Shown: positions 54,406 through 61,281 of the stretch, piece after piece
How the letters are laid out: every line of letters starts with the position of its first letter
Numbering within the stretch: the first letter of the stretch is position 1
Assembly (NCBI GenBank): GCA_021770755.1
Contig: JAETQI010000009.1
Span: forward strand, 46,125 to 110,124
Source: Lachnospiraceae bacterium
GTDB lineage: Bacteria; Bacillota; Clostridia; Lachnospirales; Lachnospiraceae
Direction: 5' to 3'
DNA: 64,000 nt
The notes under the pieces: generated by a model
Told to the model about the DNA's origin: nothing
Seen by the model: the letters and a program-made list of their open reading frames with translations, nothing else
Databases searched by the model: none
Made by a program: the position numbers and the translations under genes

Positions 54406-55913
54406 ACATCAAGCAGGCGAAGGAGGACATCAAGAATGCGGTGTCTGCCTATCTTACAAAAGATCAGTTTGGAAACTATGTGATCCCGGTCGAGCGTCAG
54501 CGCCCTGTTTTTCTGATGGGAGCGCCGGGGATCGGCAAGACGGCGATCATGGAGCAGATCGCGCAGGAGCTGCAGATCGGACTGATCAGTTATTCCATGA
54601 CGCACCACACGCGGCAGTCGGCGCTGGGGCTTCCGTTTATTGTCAGGAAAAACTATGGCGGCGAGGAGTACAGCGTCAGTGAGTATACCATGAGTGAGAT
54701 CATCGCGGCGATCTATGACCTGATGGAAGTGACAGGTCTGCGGGAGGGGATCCTGTTTCTCGACGAGATCAACTGTGTCTCGGAGACGCTGGCGCCCTCG
54801 ATGCTGCAGTTTTTGCAGTACAAGACATTCGGACGCCACAGTGTTCCCGGCGGATGGATCGTCGTCACCGCGGGAAACCCGCCGGAGTACAATAATTCCG
54901 TGCGTGAGTTTGATATCGTGACATGGGACAGGCTGAAGCGGATCGATGTGGAGGCCGACTATGAAGTATGGAAAGAATACGCCTATGTCAAGGGGGTTCA
55001 CCCTGCGATCACGACGTATCTGGATATCAGGAAGGACGATTTTTATAAGATCGAGACTACTGTGGACGGCAAGAGCTTTGTGACTGCCCGGGGCTGGAGC
55101 GACCTCTCTGACATGGTGAAGCTGTATGAACAGAAGGAGATCGCGGTCACGGAGCAGCTTGTCGTACAGTATCTGCAGAACAGGAAGATCGCCAAGAGCT
55201 TTGCAGTGTACTATGATCTGTTCAGAAAATACAGGTCGGATTATCAAGTGGACAAGATTCTTGCCGGAAAGGCTGGAAAGGAGATCGCAGGGCGCGCAAA
55301 GGCGGCGAAGTTTGATGAGCGGCTGTCCCTTCTGGGACTGCTGGTCGATGCGCTGGTCGGTGTGCTCCGCGAGGTATTGGCGCAGGAGGGGGCGATCCTG
55401 GAGCTGGTAAACTGCCTGAAAGGGATGCGGGCGGATTTCGTCGTCGAGACGGATTTTCTGGAAGTGGTCGGCCGGCAGATCGAGGCGGAAAAGAAGGCGG
55501 TCACGGTCGGGAAAAAGGCGGGAAACCTCTCCGTGGACCGCGAGTACATACTGAATATCACGATCGCTGCACTGGGTGAGCAGATGGAGCTGACTGCCCA
55601 GAAAGCGCCGGCAAGCGGGGATGCAGCCTTTAAACTGTTGAAAGCTGATTTTGACAAGAGAAAAAAGGCACTCTCGAAACAGGTCTCGCAGACGGACGCG
55701 AACCTAACAAATGTGTTCAGATTTTGCGAGGGTGCTTTTGAGGCTGGCAGTCAGGAGCTTCTGATTCTTGTGACAGAGCTCACCGCCAACAGTTACGCGG
55801 CGCATTTCATCGGGAAATATGGCTGTCAGGAGTATTTTAAACACAATAAGGACATGTTGTTCACGGAGCGCAGGAAGGATATTCTGGCGGAGATCGACGA
55901 TCTGATGAAGTAG
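54402..55913 (+). CDS. MoxR-like AAA+ ATPase
   Basis: A 503-residue ATPase. Walker A is GAPGIGKT (40-47), Walker B GILFLDEIN (116-124) and sensor 1 VVTAGNPPEYN, with SVREFDIVTWDRLKRIDVEADYEVWKEYA typical of MoxR lid regions. The C-terminal about 250 residues are helical and specific to this group. MoxR ATPases act as chaperones or remodelers for VWA-domain partners, such as RavA with ViaA. ATGA overlap with the LRR gene indicates translational coupling of the operon. The client and purpose are not evident from the sequence. Confidence 0.85.
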   Translation: MNIKQAKEDIKNAVSAYLTKDQFGNYVIPVERQRPVFLMGAPGIGKTAIMEQIAQELQIGLISYSMTHHTRQSALGLPFIVRKNYGGEEYSVSEYTMSEIIAAIYDLMEVTGLREGILFLDEINCVSETLAPSMLQFLQYKTFGRHSVPGGWIVVTAGNPPEYNNSVREFDIVTWDRLKRIDVEADYEVWKEYAYVKGVHPAITTYLDIRKDDFYKIETTVDGKSFVTARGWSDLSDMVKLYEQKEIAVTEQLVVQYLQNRKIAKSFAVYYDLFRKYRSDYQVDKILAGKAGKEIAGRAKAAKFDERLSLLGLLVDALVGVLREVLAQEGAILELVNCLKGMRADFVVETDFLEVVGRQIEAEKKAVTVGKKAGNLSVDREYILNITIAALGEQMELTAQKAPASGDAAFKLLKADFDKRKKALSKQVSQTDANLTNVFRFCEGAFEAGSQELLILVTELTANSYAAHFIGKYGCQEYFKHNKDMLFTERRKDILAEIDDLMK

Positions 55914-55956
55914 GGAGTGCGCCGTATATGCGGGTGGTTATATGAATATGAAAAGT

Positions 55957-55965
55957 GTGTATAAT
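55957..55965 (+). promoter_or_regulatory. Extended -10 promoter upstream of ogt
   Basis: TGTTATAAT (55957-55965) is an extended -10 element with no good -35. It is 60 bp before the ogt start, after the AAA gene. Confidence 0.5.
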
Positions 55966-56024
55966 AAGGCTATGAAATAGATTCCGGGAATCTAAGAAAC
56001 TGTAAGAACAGGAGGCAGAACGCG

Positions 56025-56558
56025 ATGCAATATATACATTATTATGATTCTCCGCTTGGCAGGATCACGCTTGCAAGCGATGGGGAAAAGCTGTCGGGTC
56101 TATGGTTCGAAGGGCAGAAGTACTATGGCAGCACACTTTCAAAAGAGAGGAGGTCAGGAAGTTCGCCTGTTTTTGACCAGACGGATCAATGGCTTGATAT
56201 TTATTTCAGGGGGCAGGAGCCGGATTTTACGCCGCCGCTGTCCATGGAGGCAACACCATTCCGCAGGTCTGTGTGGGAGATCATGCTCAGGATCCCGTAT
56301 GGACAGACGATGACGTACGGTGCGATCGCAAGAGAGATCGCGGCACAGAGGGGGATCGAACGGATGTCGGCGCACGCGGTCGGCAGCGCAGTCAGCCATA
56401 ATCCGATCTCGCTGATCATACCATGCCACAGGGTTGTTGGGACAAACGGCAGTCTGACGGGATACGCGGGCGGTATCGACAAGAAGGTGCGCCTGCTGAC
56501 GCTGGAGGGGGCAGATCTGTCAGGGCTTTTCGTTCCGACGAAGGGGACGGCATTATGA
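56025..56558 (+). CDS. ogt: Methylated-DNA-protein cysteine methyltransferase
   Basis: A 177-residue suicide enzyme that repairs O6-methylguanine by taking the alkyl group onto its cysteine. The active site IIPCHRVVG is intact, preceded by the helix-turn-helix arginine finger region TPFRRSVWEIMLRIPYGQTMTYGAIAREIA and followed by GSLTGYAGG. The N-terminal domain starts YYDSPLGRITLASDGEKLSGLWF, typical of Ogt-type proteins without an Ada domain. The ribosome site is AGGAGG. It is a single gene between the AAA operon and the monophosphatase gene. Confidence 0.95.
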   Translation: MQYIHYYDSPLGRITLASDGEKLSGLWFEGQKYYGSTLSKERRSGSSPVFDQTDQWLDIYFRGQEPDFTPPLSMEATPFRRSVWEIMLRIPYGQTMTYGAIAREIAAQRGIERMSAHAVGSAVSHNPISLIIPCHRVVGTNGSLTGYAGGIDKKVRLLTLEGADLSGLFVPTKGTAL

Positions 56559-56568
56559 GAGCTTTTCC

Positions 56569-56597
56569 TTGAAGTGGGCAGGGCAGGATGGTATAAT
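56569..56597 (+). promoter_or_regulatory. Promoter of the inositol monophosphatase family gene
   Basis: TTGAAG at 56569-56574 and TATAAT at 56592-56597 are 17 bp apart, about 50 bp before the chosen start. Confidence 0.75.
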
Positions 56598-56649
56598 ATT
56601 TTATATATTCATGAAATAAGCAAAAATCAGTTAAAACGGAGTGAAGATC

Positions 56650-57402
56650 ATGGAAAAAAACGAATGGATGGAACAGATTACGGATATCGTGCGCGCGTGC
56701 GGTGAGATTATCTTACAGGCCGACAGGGGCAAGGGATGTATCGATGAGAAGGCAGGCCATGCCAATTTTGTCACAACATACGACAGGAAGGTGCAGCAGG
56801 AGCTGCAGGGGAGGCTTCTTGAGATCCTGCCGGGGGCGGTATTTGTCGGGGAGGAGGAGGATCGCCACGCCGCGGTCGCGGAGGGGTACGCCTTTATCGT
56901 GGATCCGATCGACGGGACGACGAATTTTATCAAGGACTATCATATGAGTGCGATCTCTGTCGGGCTTGCCCGGGACGGGGAGCGGTATATGGGGGTCGTC
57001 TACAATCCGTATCTCAATGAGATGTTCACGGCCGTAAAGGGACAGGGGGCATACCTGAACGGAGAGCCGATCCATGTCTCGTCGGAGCCGTTGAGCAACG
57101 GTGTGGTGCTGTTTGGCACGGCTCCCTACTATGAAGAGCTGAACAGAAGATCTTTCGAGATGGCGTATGATTATTTTAAGAGGGCGCTCGATGTGAGGCG
57201 GAGCGGCTCGGCGGCGCTTGACCTGTGCAGTGTGGCGGCTGGCAGGGCGGAACTGTTTTTTGAGCTGCGCCTGTGTCCGTGGGATTTTGCGGCCGGTTCG
57301 CTGATCGTGGAGGAGGCCGGCGGAAAGGTGACGACTGCGGAAGGGGGAGCGCTGTCGCTGAACATGCCGTGCTCTGTGATCGCGACGAATGGACTTGAGT
57401 GA
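56650..57402 (+). CDS. Inositol monophosphatase family protein
   Basis: A 250-residue magnesium-dependent phosphatase of the IMPase/SuhB family. Metal-binding motifs are VGEEEDRH (the EE pair), FIVDPIDGTTNFIKDYHMSAISVGL (DPIDGTTNF) and LCPWDFAAGSLIVEEAGG (WDxAAG). Substrates in the family include inositol phosphates, fructose 1,6-bisphosphate and 3'-phosphoadenosine 5'-phosphate; the sequence alone does not decide. ATG 56650 is 9 bp after GGAG; the GTG at 56641 touches that site. It is a monocistronic gene, followed by direct repeats and the BlaI-like gene. Confidence 0.92.
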   Translation: MEKNEWMEQITDIVRACGEIILQADRGKGCIDEKAGHANFVTTYDRKVQQELQGRLLEILPGAVFVGEEEDRHAAVAEGYAFIVDPIDGTTNFIKDYHMSAISVGLARDGERYMGVVYNPYLNEMFTAVKGQGAYLNGEPIHVSSEPLSNGVVLFGTAPYYEELNRRSFEMAYDYFKRALDVRRSGSAALDLCSVAAGRAELFFELRLCPWDFAAGSLIVEEAGGKVTTAEGGALSLNMPCSVIATNGLE

Positions 57403-57414
57403 GGATTTATGGGA

Positions 57415-57437
57415 AAATCCGGACACAAATCCGGACA
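57415..57437 (+). repeat. Direct repeat upstream of the BlaI-like promoter
   Basis: AAATCCGGACA occurs twice (57415-57425 and 57427-57437) with a 12-bp period, 17 bp before the -35 box of the BlaI-like gene. The period of about one helical turn would place two protein monomers on the same DNA face. Confidence 0.5.
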
Positions 57438-57453
57438 TAAGATCAAATTCTGC

Positions 57454-57481
57454 TTGACATAAAATTATCTCCGTGTATAAT
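57454..57481 (+). promoter_or_regulatory. Promoter of the BlaI-like repressor gene
   Basis: TTGACA at 57454-57459 and TATAAT at 57476-57481 are 16 bp apart, with TG upstream of the -10. This is the closest to consensus in the window. Confidence 0.85.
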
Positions 57482-57496
57482 ATCACTTAATGATGC

Positions 57497-57513
57497 AAAA
57501 ATGATGCATTTTT
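57497..57513. promoter_or_regulatory. Operator candidate in the BlaI-like gene leader
   Basis: A perfect 7-bp inverted repeat AAAAATG-ATG-CATTTTT lies about 10 bp downstream of the predicted transcription start. BlaI-family dimers bind such palindromes to repress their own genes. The half-site differs from the TACA/TGTA core of staphylococcal sites. Confidence 0.5.
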
Positions 57514-57554
57514 GTGCGAATGGATCGCGGCTTTTTACGAAAGGACAATACACG

Positions 57555-57935
57555 ATGAAAAAACTATCAGATTCAGAGTTTGAGATTATGAAGATTTTGT
57601 GGAGCAGGGACGACGCCATGACTTCCAATGAGATCCTGGACGGGATGAAAGGACAGCGCGACTGGAAACTTGCAAGTCTGATGACTGTACTGGCGCGGAT
57701 GGTCGAAAAGGGATATGTGTACTGTGACAGGAGTACCCGCACCAATTATTACAATGCAGTAGTGGGGGAGGAGCAGTACAGGGTCGACGAGGGAGAACAG
57801 CTTCTCGACAAGCTGTTTCACAGGTCGGCTACGAAGTTTATTGCCAGTCTCTATCAGGGAGAAAAATTTTCTGCTGATGAGATCAGGGAGCTGAGGGCAT
57901 ATCTTGATTCCCTGGACTGTGCGGAAAAGGAATAA
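57555..57935 (+). CDS. BlaI/MecI/CopY-family transcriptional repressor
   Basis: A 126-residue winged-helix protein: KLSDSEFEIMKILWSRDDAMTSNEIL and WKLASLMTVLARMVEKGYVYCDRSTRTNYYNAVV fit the family, including the recognition helix that normally reads TVxTxLxRLxxKG (here LMTVLARMVEKG). The C-terminal dimerisation part (LLDKLFHRSATKFIASLYQGEKFSADEIRELRAYLDS) is complete. Members repress beta-lactamase, metal or stress genes and are usually inactivated by a membrane M56 peptidase (BlaR), which is not encoded nearby. The start has AAAGGA. Upstream ATGs in frame, at 57501 and 57504, fall within the operator-like palindrome and lack a ribosome site. Confidence 0.85.
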   Translation: MKKLSDSEFEIMKILWSRDDAMTSNEILDGMKGQRDWKLASLMTVLARMVEKGYVYCDRSTRTNYYNAVVGEEQYRVDEGEQLLDKLFHRSATKFIASLYQGEKFSADEIRELRAYLDSLDCAEKE

Positions 57936-57949
57936 ATAAAGAAAGAATG

Positions 57950-57989
57950 AGGGCTGACACACGTGTTGATCTGTGTGTCAGCCCTTTTC
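57950..57989. terminator. Bidirectional terminator after the BlaI-like gene
   Basis: A perfect 13-bp GC-rich stem (57950-57962 with 57973-57985) and a 10-nt loop, then TTTCTT. The opposite strand also carries T-rich sequence and ends the RNA-repair operon transcript. Confidence 0.88.
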
Positions 57990-58000
57990 TTATAGGATCG

Positions 58001-59161
58001 TCAGGTATGCTGGAAAGGAAGCCCATTATTTACCGTGAAGCTTTCCCAGGGCGCCGGCGGTTCCAGCTTGCGGATCATTTCTTCCAGAACCGGTTCCGGA
58101 ATATAGCGTTCCCTTTTCTGGTTTCTGTCAAGCAGTTCCTGATACGGGGCTTCCAGGTATATGATGTGCACACGGGCGCCGTATCCGGCGAAGAGGGAGA
58201 CCAGCCGCTGTCTGGTCTCCTGGATGATGTTCGTCGCGTTCCATATAAAGGGGTTCTTCTGTCTTAAAAAGGTCTTTGCCTGTCCTATGGCGATCTGGGC
58301 GACTTTTCCGGTGTCTTTTGCCGGTGGGATGCCGTATTGTCTGCGGATCTCGTCGAGGGAGATGACAGGTATTTTCATGCCATGTTCCCCTGTGCCGTAG
58401 CGCTCGATCCAGCAGTCCTTTCCAGCCAGCGGGAGTCCTGACATCATTATGACATCAAATTCAGTGTCGTCGTACAGTGCTGCCTTGTGCCACAAATCTT
58501 CTTTGTGAAAATACTGGAATCTTGTGTACGGATTTGCGAATGCATAGGGTTTCTCCCAGATGCCAAGTTCTTTGGCATAGTCTGCAAATAATTCTACCTG
58601 TTCGTCTAGCTGTCCGGGTTCTGATGAGATCCGCCCCAGTACGTCCGCTTTGGAGAGCAGGTACAGGAGCCGGAGCGGGATGCTTTCTGCCGCCTTGAAC
58701 AAGTCGTACTCAGGTTTTGACTTTGTCCAGAACCATACGGGCAGTCCGTGATACCGGATGAGCTTTGCCGCTCTCTCCCGCTGATCAAAGGTCAGTCCGA
58801 ACTGTTCCGATTTCCTGTACACCATTTGGCGGAAGATTTTTTCTCCGACGATGGTGTGTTTTGGCGAGATCCACTTTCCGTTTTCCTGCTTCGTGCAGGC
58901 AGTCTTTCCGATATCATGAAAGGCCGCCGCCAGAAATAAAATTTTCTGGTCTTCCATGGATAGTGTATTCCATTCGGTGAGCGATAACAGCACTTCACAC
59001 ACCATTTCCGTGTGGTTGTATACGTCCCCTTCTCCGTGATACGCTGGATCCTGGGGAATATTTTTCAATGTCTGCAGTTCAGGGCAGCGGTCAGAGAGGT
59101 GCGCAAGAGAAAAACCACTGCCCCGGATTTTTTTCAGAATCTCCTGTTTAGTGTACATCAT
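58001..59161 (-). CDS. HD-domain phosphoesterase fused to a P-loop polynucleotide kinase (HD-Pnk type)
   Basis: A 386-residue bifunctional end-healing enzyme candidate. The N-terminal HD domain has His50, the His82-Asp83 pair (AAFHDIGK), His102 and His138. The C-terminal kinase domain has Walker A GLPLAGKD (242-249), the LDEIRRQYG segment (from 269) with the Asp expected to act on the 5'-OH, and a WNATN...RQRLVSLF lid. The same order is known from the HD-Pnk enzyme of Runella, where HD removes 2',3'-cyclic phosphate and the kinase phosphorylates 5'-OH ends. It lies just downstream of an RNA ligase gene. The start at 59161 is behind GGCGGTG. Substrate preference is inferred. Confidence 0.8.
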   Translation of the reverse strand: MMYTKQEILKKIRGSGFSLAHLSDRCPELQTLKNIPQDPAYHGEGDVYNHTEMVCEVLLSLTEWNTLSMEDQKILFLAAAFHDIGKTACTKQENGKWISPKHTIVGEKIFRQMVYRKSEQFGLTFDQRERAAKLIRYHGLPVWFWTKSKPEYDLFKAAESIPLRLLYLLSKADVLGRISSEPGQLDEQVELFADYAKELGIWEKPYAFANPYTRFQYFHKEDLWHKAALYDDTEFDVIMMSGLPLAGKDCWIERYGTGEHGMKIPVISLDEIRRQYGIPPAKDTGKVAQIAIGQAKTFLRQKNPFIWNATNIIQETRQRLVSLFAGYGARVHIIYLEAPYQELLDRNQKRERYIPEPVLEEMIRKLEPPAPWESFTVNNGLPFQHT

Positions 59162-59240
59162 CGATGTCACCGCCTTTCTCGGGTATGGCAAACAGGTCGG
59201 CTCCGTCTGCTAGGCAATTGGCAATGATGGGGCGGTTTAC

Positions 59241-59972
59241 TCAGTGGCTCTCCGAGTCGAGAATCGTGTTGAGGAAAGAACCGCGCACAAATTTCAGGCG
59301 GTCCGTAACATAATCCCCGTCTTCCACCTTGATATAGATTCCCTCCATGATGCCCGTCAGATCGGTCTGACGGACGGCTAAGCCGGTATCGGCGCCGCTT
59401 TTTTCACACTGCGCCGCAAGGCTTTTGTCAGGGGCGTCAGAGATAAAAAGGCTTGGGCCGATCCATTTCCGGATGGATGCCGCTGTCTCAAAATATCCCT
59501 CGGTCAATACACGGACAGAGCGGATGAAAGGGGCTTTTTCCAGAAATGCCCTGCGCTTACGTGTGGAGAAAAAGCGCTTTTGTCCTTTGTCAAAGATATC
59601 AAACTCCATGAAATAGTGGGGCAGCCTGTCATAAAATACGGTGTGCTTGGCATACAGCCACTCGCCGTACATCACATAGCGGTCTCCCAGCAGGCGGCGC
59701 AGCGGCTCCTCAAAGCAGCCTGCCCAGAGCTTGAACAGGTCAAACTGCTGTTCGCCGTATCCGCCGTTCAGGAAATGCCCGCGGCTCTGCAGGTACATCT
59801 TTCCGTCACTGCCAAAACTGATGCCACAGTTTGCGCCGTCCACTTTCTCTTCCAGTACCAGGTAGCTTCCTTTGATCGCGTCCAATTTTACGCATTCCAG
59901 ATCCTCGTCGCCCGGCTGCTCGCGGGATCCCTCGAGATGCCGGGTTCTCGGGTATTTATAAATCTGTTCCAT
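59241..59972 (-). CDS. ATP-dependent RNA ligase family protein
   Basis: A 243-residue nucleotidyltransferase. All ligase motifs are readable: motif I KVDG with the lysine nucleophile Lys43, motif Ia SRG (63-65), motif III YGEW (102-105), motif IIIa EFDIFD (123-128), motif IV EGIYIK (210-215) and motif V LKFVR (226-230). The short length means there is little or no C-terminal accessory domain. RNA ligases of this group join 3'-OH and 5'-phosphate RNA ends through AMP intermediates. It is the first gene of a two-gene operon with the end-healing HD-Pnk. A strong AGGAGG precedes the start. Confidence 0.85.
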   Translation of the reverse strand: MEQIYKYPRTRHLEGSREQPGDEDLECVKLDAIKGSYLVLEEKVDGANCGISFGSDGKMYLQSRGHFLNGGYGEQQFDLFKLWAGCFEEPLRRLLGDRYVMYGEWLYAKHTVFYDRLPHYFMEFDIFDKGQKRFFSTRKRRAFLEKAPFIRSVRVLTEGYFETAASIRKWIGPSLFISDAPDKSLAAQCEKSGADTGLAVRQTDLTGIMEGIYIKVEDGDYVTDRLKFVRGSFLNTILDSESH

Positions 59973-60190
59973 ATAATTCGTTCCTCCTATATTCTGAATT
60001 TATTTTCCGTTTGGCTGAAAATGGATTGAAATAAATGAAAACAAAAACATACAAAAACGACAGTCACTTTAAAACGGTGAACGCCTTCAAGTGCCTGCGG
60101 CTTTGTATGTTAAGTTTCAGAATATAGTATTACATGGGGAACCTCCTGCCTGTTTCCGCATAAAATGAAAAGTGATTATTGATTTTTATA

Positions 60191-60817
60191 CTAACACCGG
60201 GTGAAATTCCTGTCAAGATTAAACCGCGGCATATCAACGCGCCAGCGCCGTACCATGCCCTGCCTCTGGTACATCAGACAGGCATTGTAGAGAAAATCCT
60301 CTGTCAGCAGCAGTGTCATGACTATGGCTGCGGCGCGGAGCGATTCCGAGTCCCAGCTCAGGAAATATCCGTAGAGCGGTGCGAGCACATGATCCATAAA
60401 GACTGTGATCGCGCAGGCAAACAAGGTGCTCGTCGGCAATGAAGTGTATCTCGTGATGTGCAGCGGTATCTTCGAGTAATCCCACCAGTAAAAGTGGCAT
60501 GTCCTCTCCACAAATTTCCCGAGTGCGATCTCGCCGGCACAGACGCACAGCATGGCACCCATAAAATAGAGAGGACGGTGCAGCCGTTCATTTTCCAGAG
60601 GCAGCGGCAGGCCGAGAAAACAGGGATTTTGCGGTGTCCCGAGCAGTATCAGCAGTCCAGACATCGCCATGCCATAACCGACCAGAAACGGCAGGCACAT
60701 ATTGCGGTTGTCCATGTACCCTTTTGTCAGGCAGATCCACAGATTCTCCACCGCAAATCCCAGAAATGAGACGACGACAGCAGTCATACACAATGCCCAC
60801 ATATTCATTTCTTCCAT
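60191..60817 (-). CDS. CmpB-like (putative ABC transporter type IV) membrane protein
   Basis: A 208-residue polytopic membrane protein with about five or six hydrophobic segments and the motif CHFYWWDYSKIPLHI, which corresponds to the WDYSxxPxN signature of the CmpB family. That family is widespread in Clostridia and has no established function despite its transporter-like name. The basic C-terminus is cytoplasmic. The start has TAGGAGGAAT. It is upstream of the RNA ligase gene on the same strand but separated by 218 bp, so cotranscription is uncertain. Confidence 0.7.
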   Translation of the reverse strand: MEEMNMWALCMTAVVVSFLGFAVENLWICLTKGYMDNRNMCLPFLVGYGMAMSGLLILLGTPQNPCFLGLPLPLENERLHRPLYFMGAMLCVCAGEIALGKFVERTCHFYWWDYSKIPLHITRYTSLPTSTLFACAITVFMDHVLAPLYGYFLSWDSESLRAAAIVMTLLLTEDFLYNACLMYQRQGMVRRWRVDMPRFNLDRNFTRC

Positions 60818-60915
60818 AATTATTCCTCCTATCTGTAGCTGCTAAAACATTCATCCTTGCTATTTTCTTTATATTAGAATGTCCTGGTTTGGCCATCAAT
60901 AGACATTTTTTCTCA

Positions 60916-60965
60916 AATATCCAAAAATCAAACAAATGCAGTCATCTGTCTGATTTTTGGATATT
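60916..60965. repeat. 15-bp perfect inverted repeat
   Basis: The arms 60916-60930 and 60951-60965 are exact reverse complements, separated by 20 nt. Lacking a T-run directly after either arm, it is more like a regulatory cruciform or two-site operator than a terminator. It lies between the CmpB-like gene and the radical SAM gene. Confidence 0.65.
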
Positions 60966-61054
60966 CTGTTATATTTTGTCTATTTTCATTTTGCCAGGGA
61001 GATATTAAGGTAAAAGCACCAAAACAATTTGAATCGGAAAAGGAGGTTTTTGCT

Positions 61055-61099
61055 ATGGATGGGAAAATGACACTGAACCGGCGGGCGGTATCATGCTGA
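61055..61099 (+). CDS. Possible 14-residue leader peptide
   Basis: AAAAGGAGG followed at good spacing by ATG opens a 14-codon frame (MDGKMTLNRRAVSC) ending in TGA, about 180 bp upstream of the radical SAM gene. The Shine-Dalgarno sequence is stronger than at most real genes here, which makes it worth noting. The peptide resembles no known family, and it could be either a leader or a relic of a decayed gene. Confidence 0.3.
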   Translation: MDGKMTLNRRAVSC

Positions 61100-61281
61100 T
61101 CCTGTACGGTATTATCAGGATAACAGGTTATCTGTCCAATGATCTCTACTGTCTCGCCTTTCAGCATGACTTTTCCATGGCACGTCAGCGACACGGGACG
61201 GATGGGAAGTAAAAACTTAACTATGGTAAATAGGAAAAATGTGAGCAGAAAAATAGAGAAATATAAAGGAGATGAACTATT

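Larger units (their letters stand above)
60818..61281. other. 464-bp divergent region before the radical SAM gene
   Basis: The region holds a 15-bp perfect inverted repeat (60916-60965) and a 14-codon open frame with a strong ribosome site (61055-61099), both listed separately. On the minus strand 60928-61194 is open and partly reads like coding sequence, but it has no ribosome site. I see no riboswitch of a known class. Confidence 0.5.

Noticed and set aside
54219..55247. 342-codon minus-strand open frame
   Set aside because: It is antisense to the LRR and MoxR-like ATPase genes. The composition (many His, Arg, Leu, Asp) is typical of a shadow frame and it shows no domain.
57460..57513. Classical BlaI operator (TACA...TGTA)
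   Set aside because: No such half-sites are present. Only the AAAAATG/CATTTTT palindrome is found, so a BlaI site of the known staphylococcal type is not claimed.
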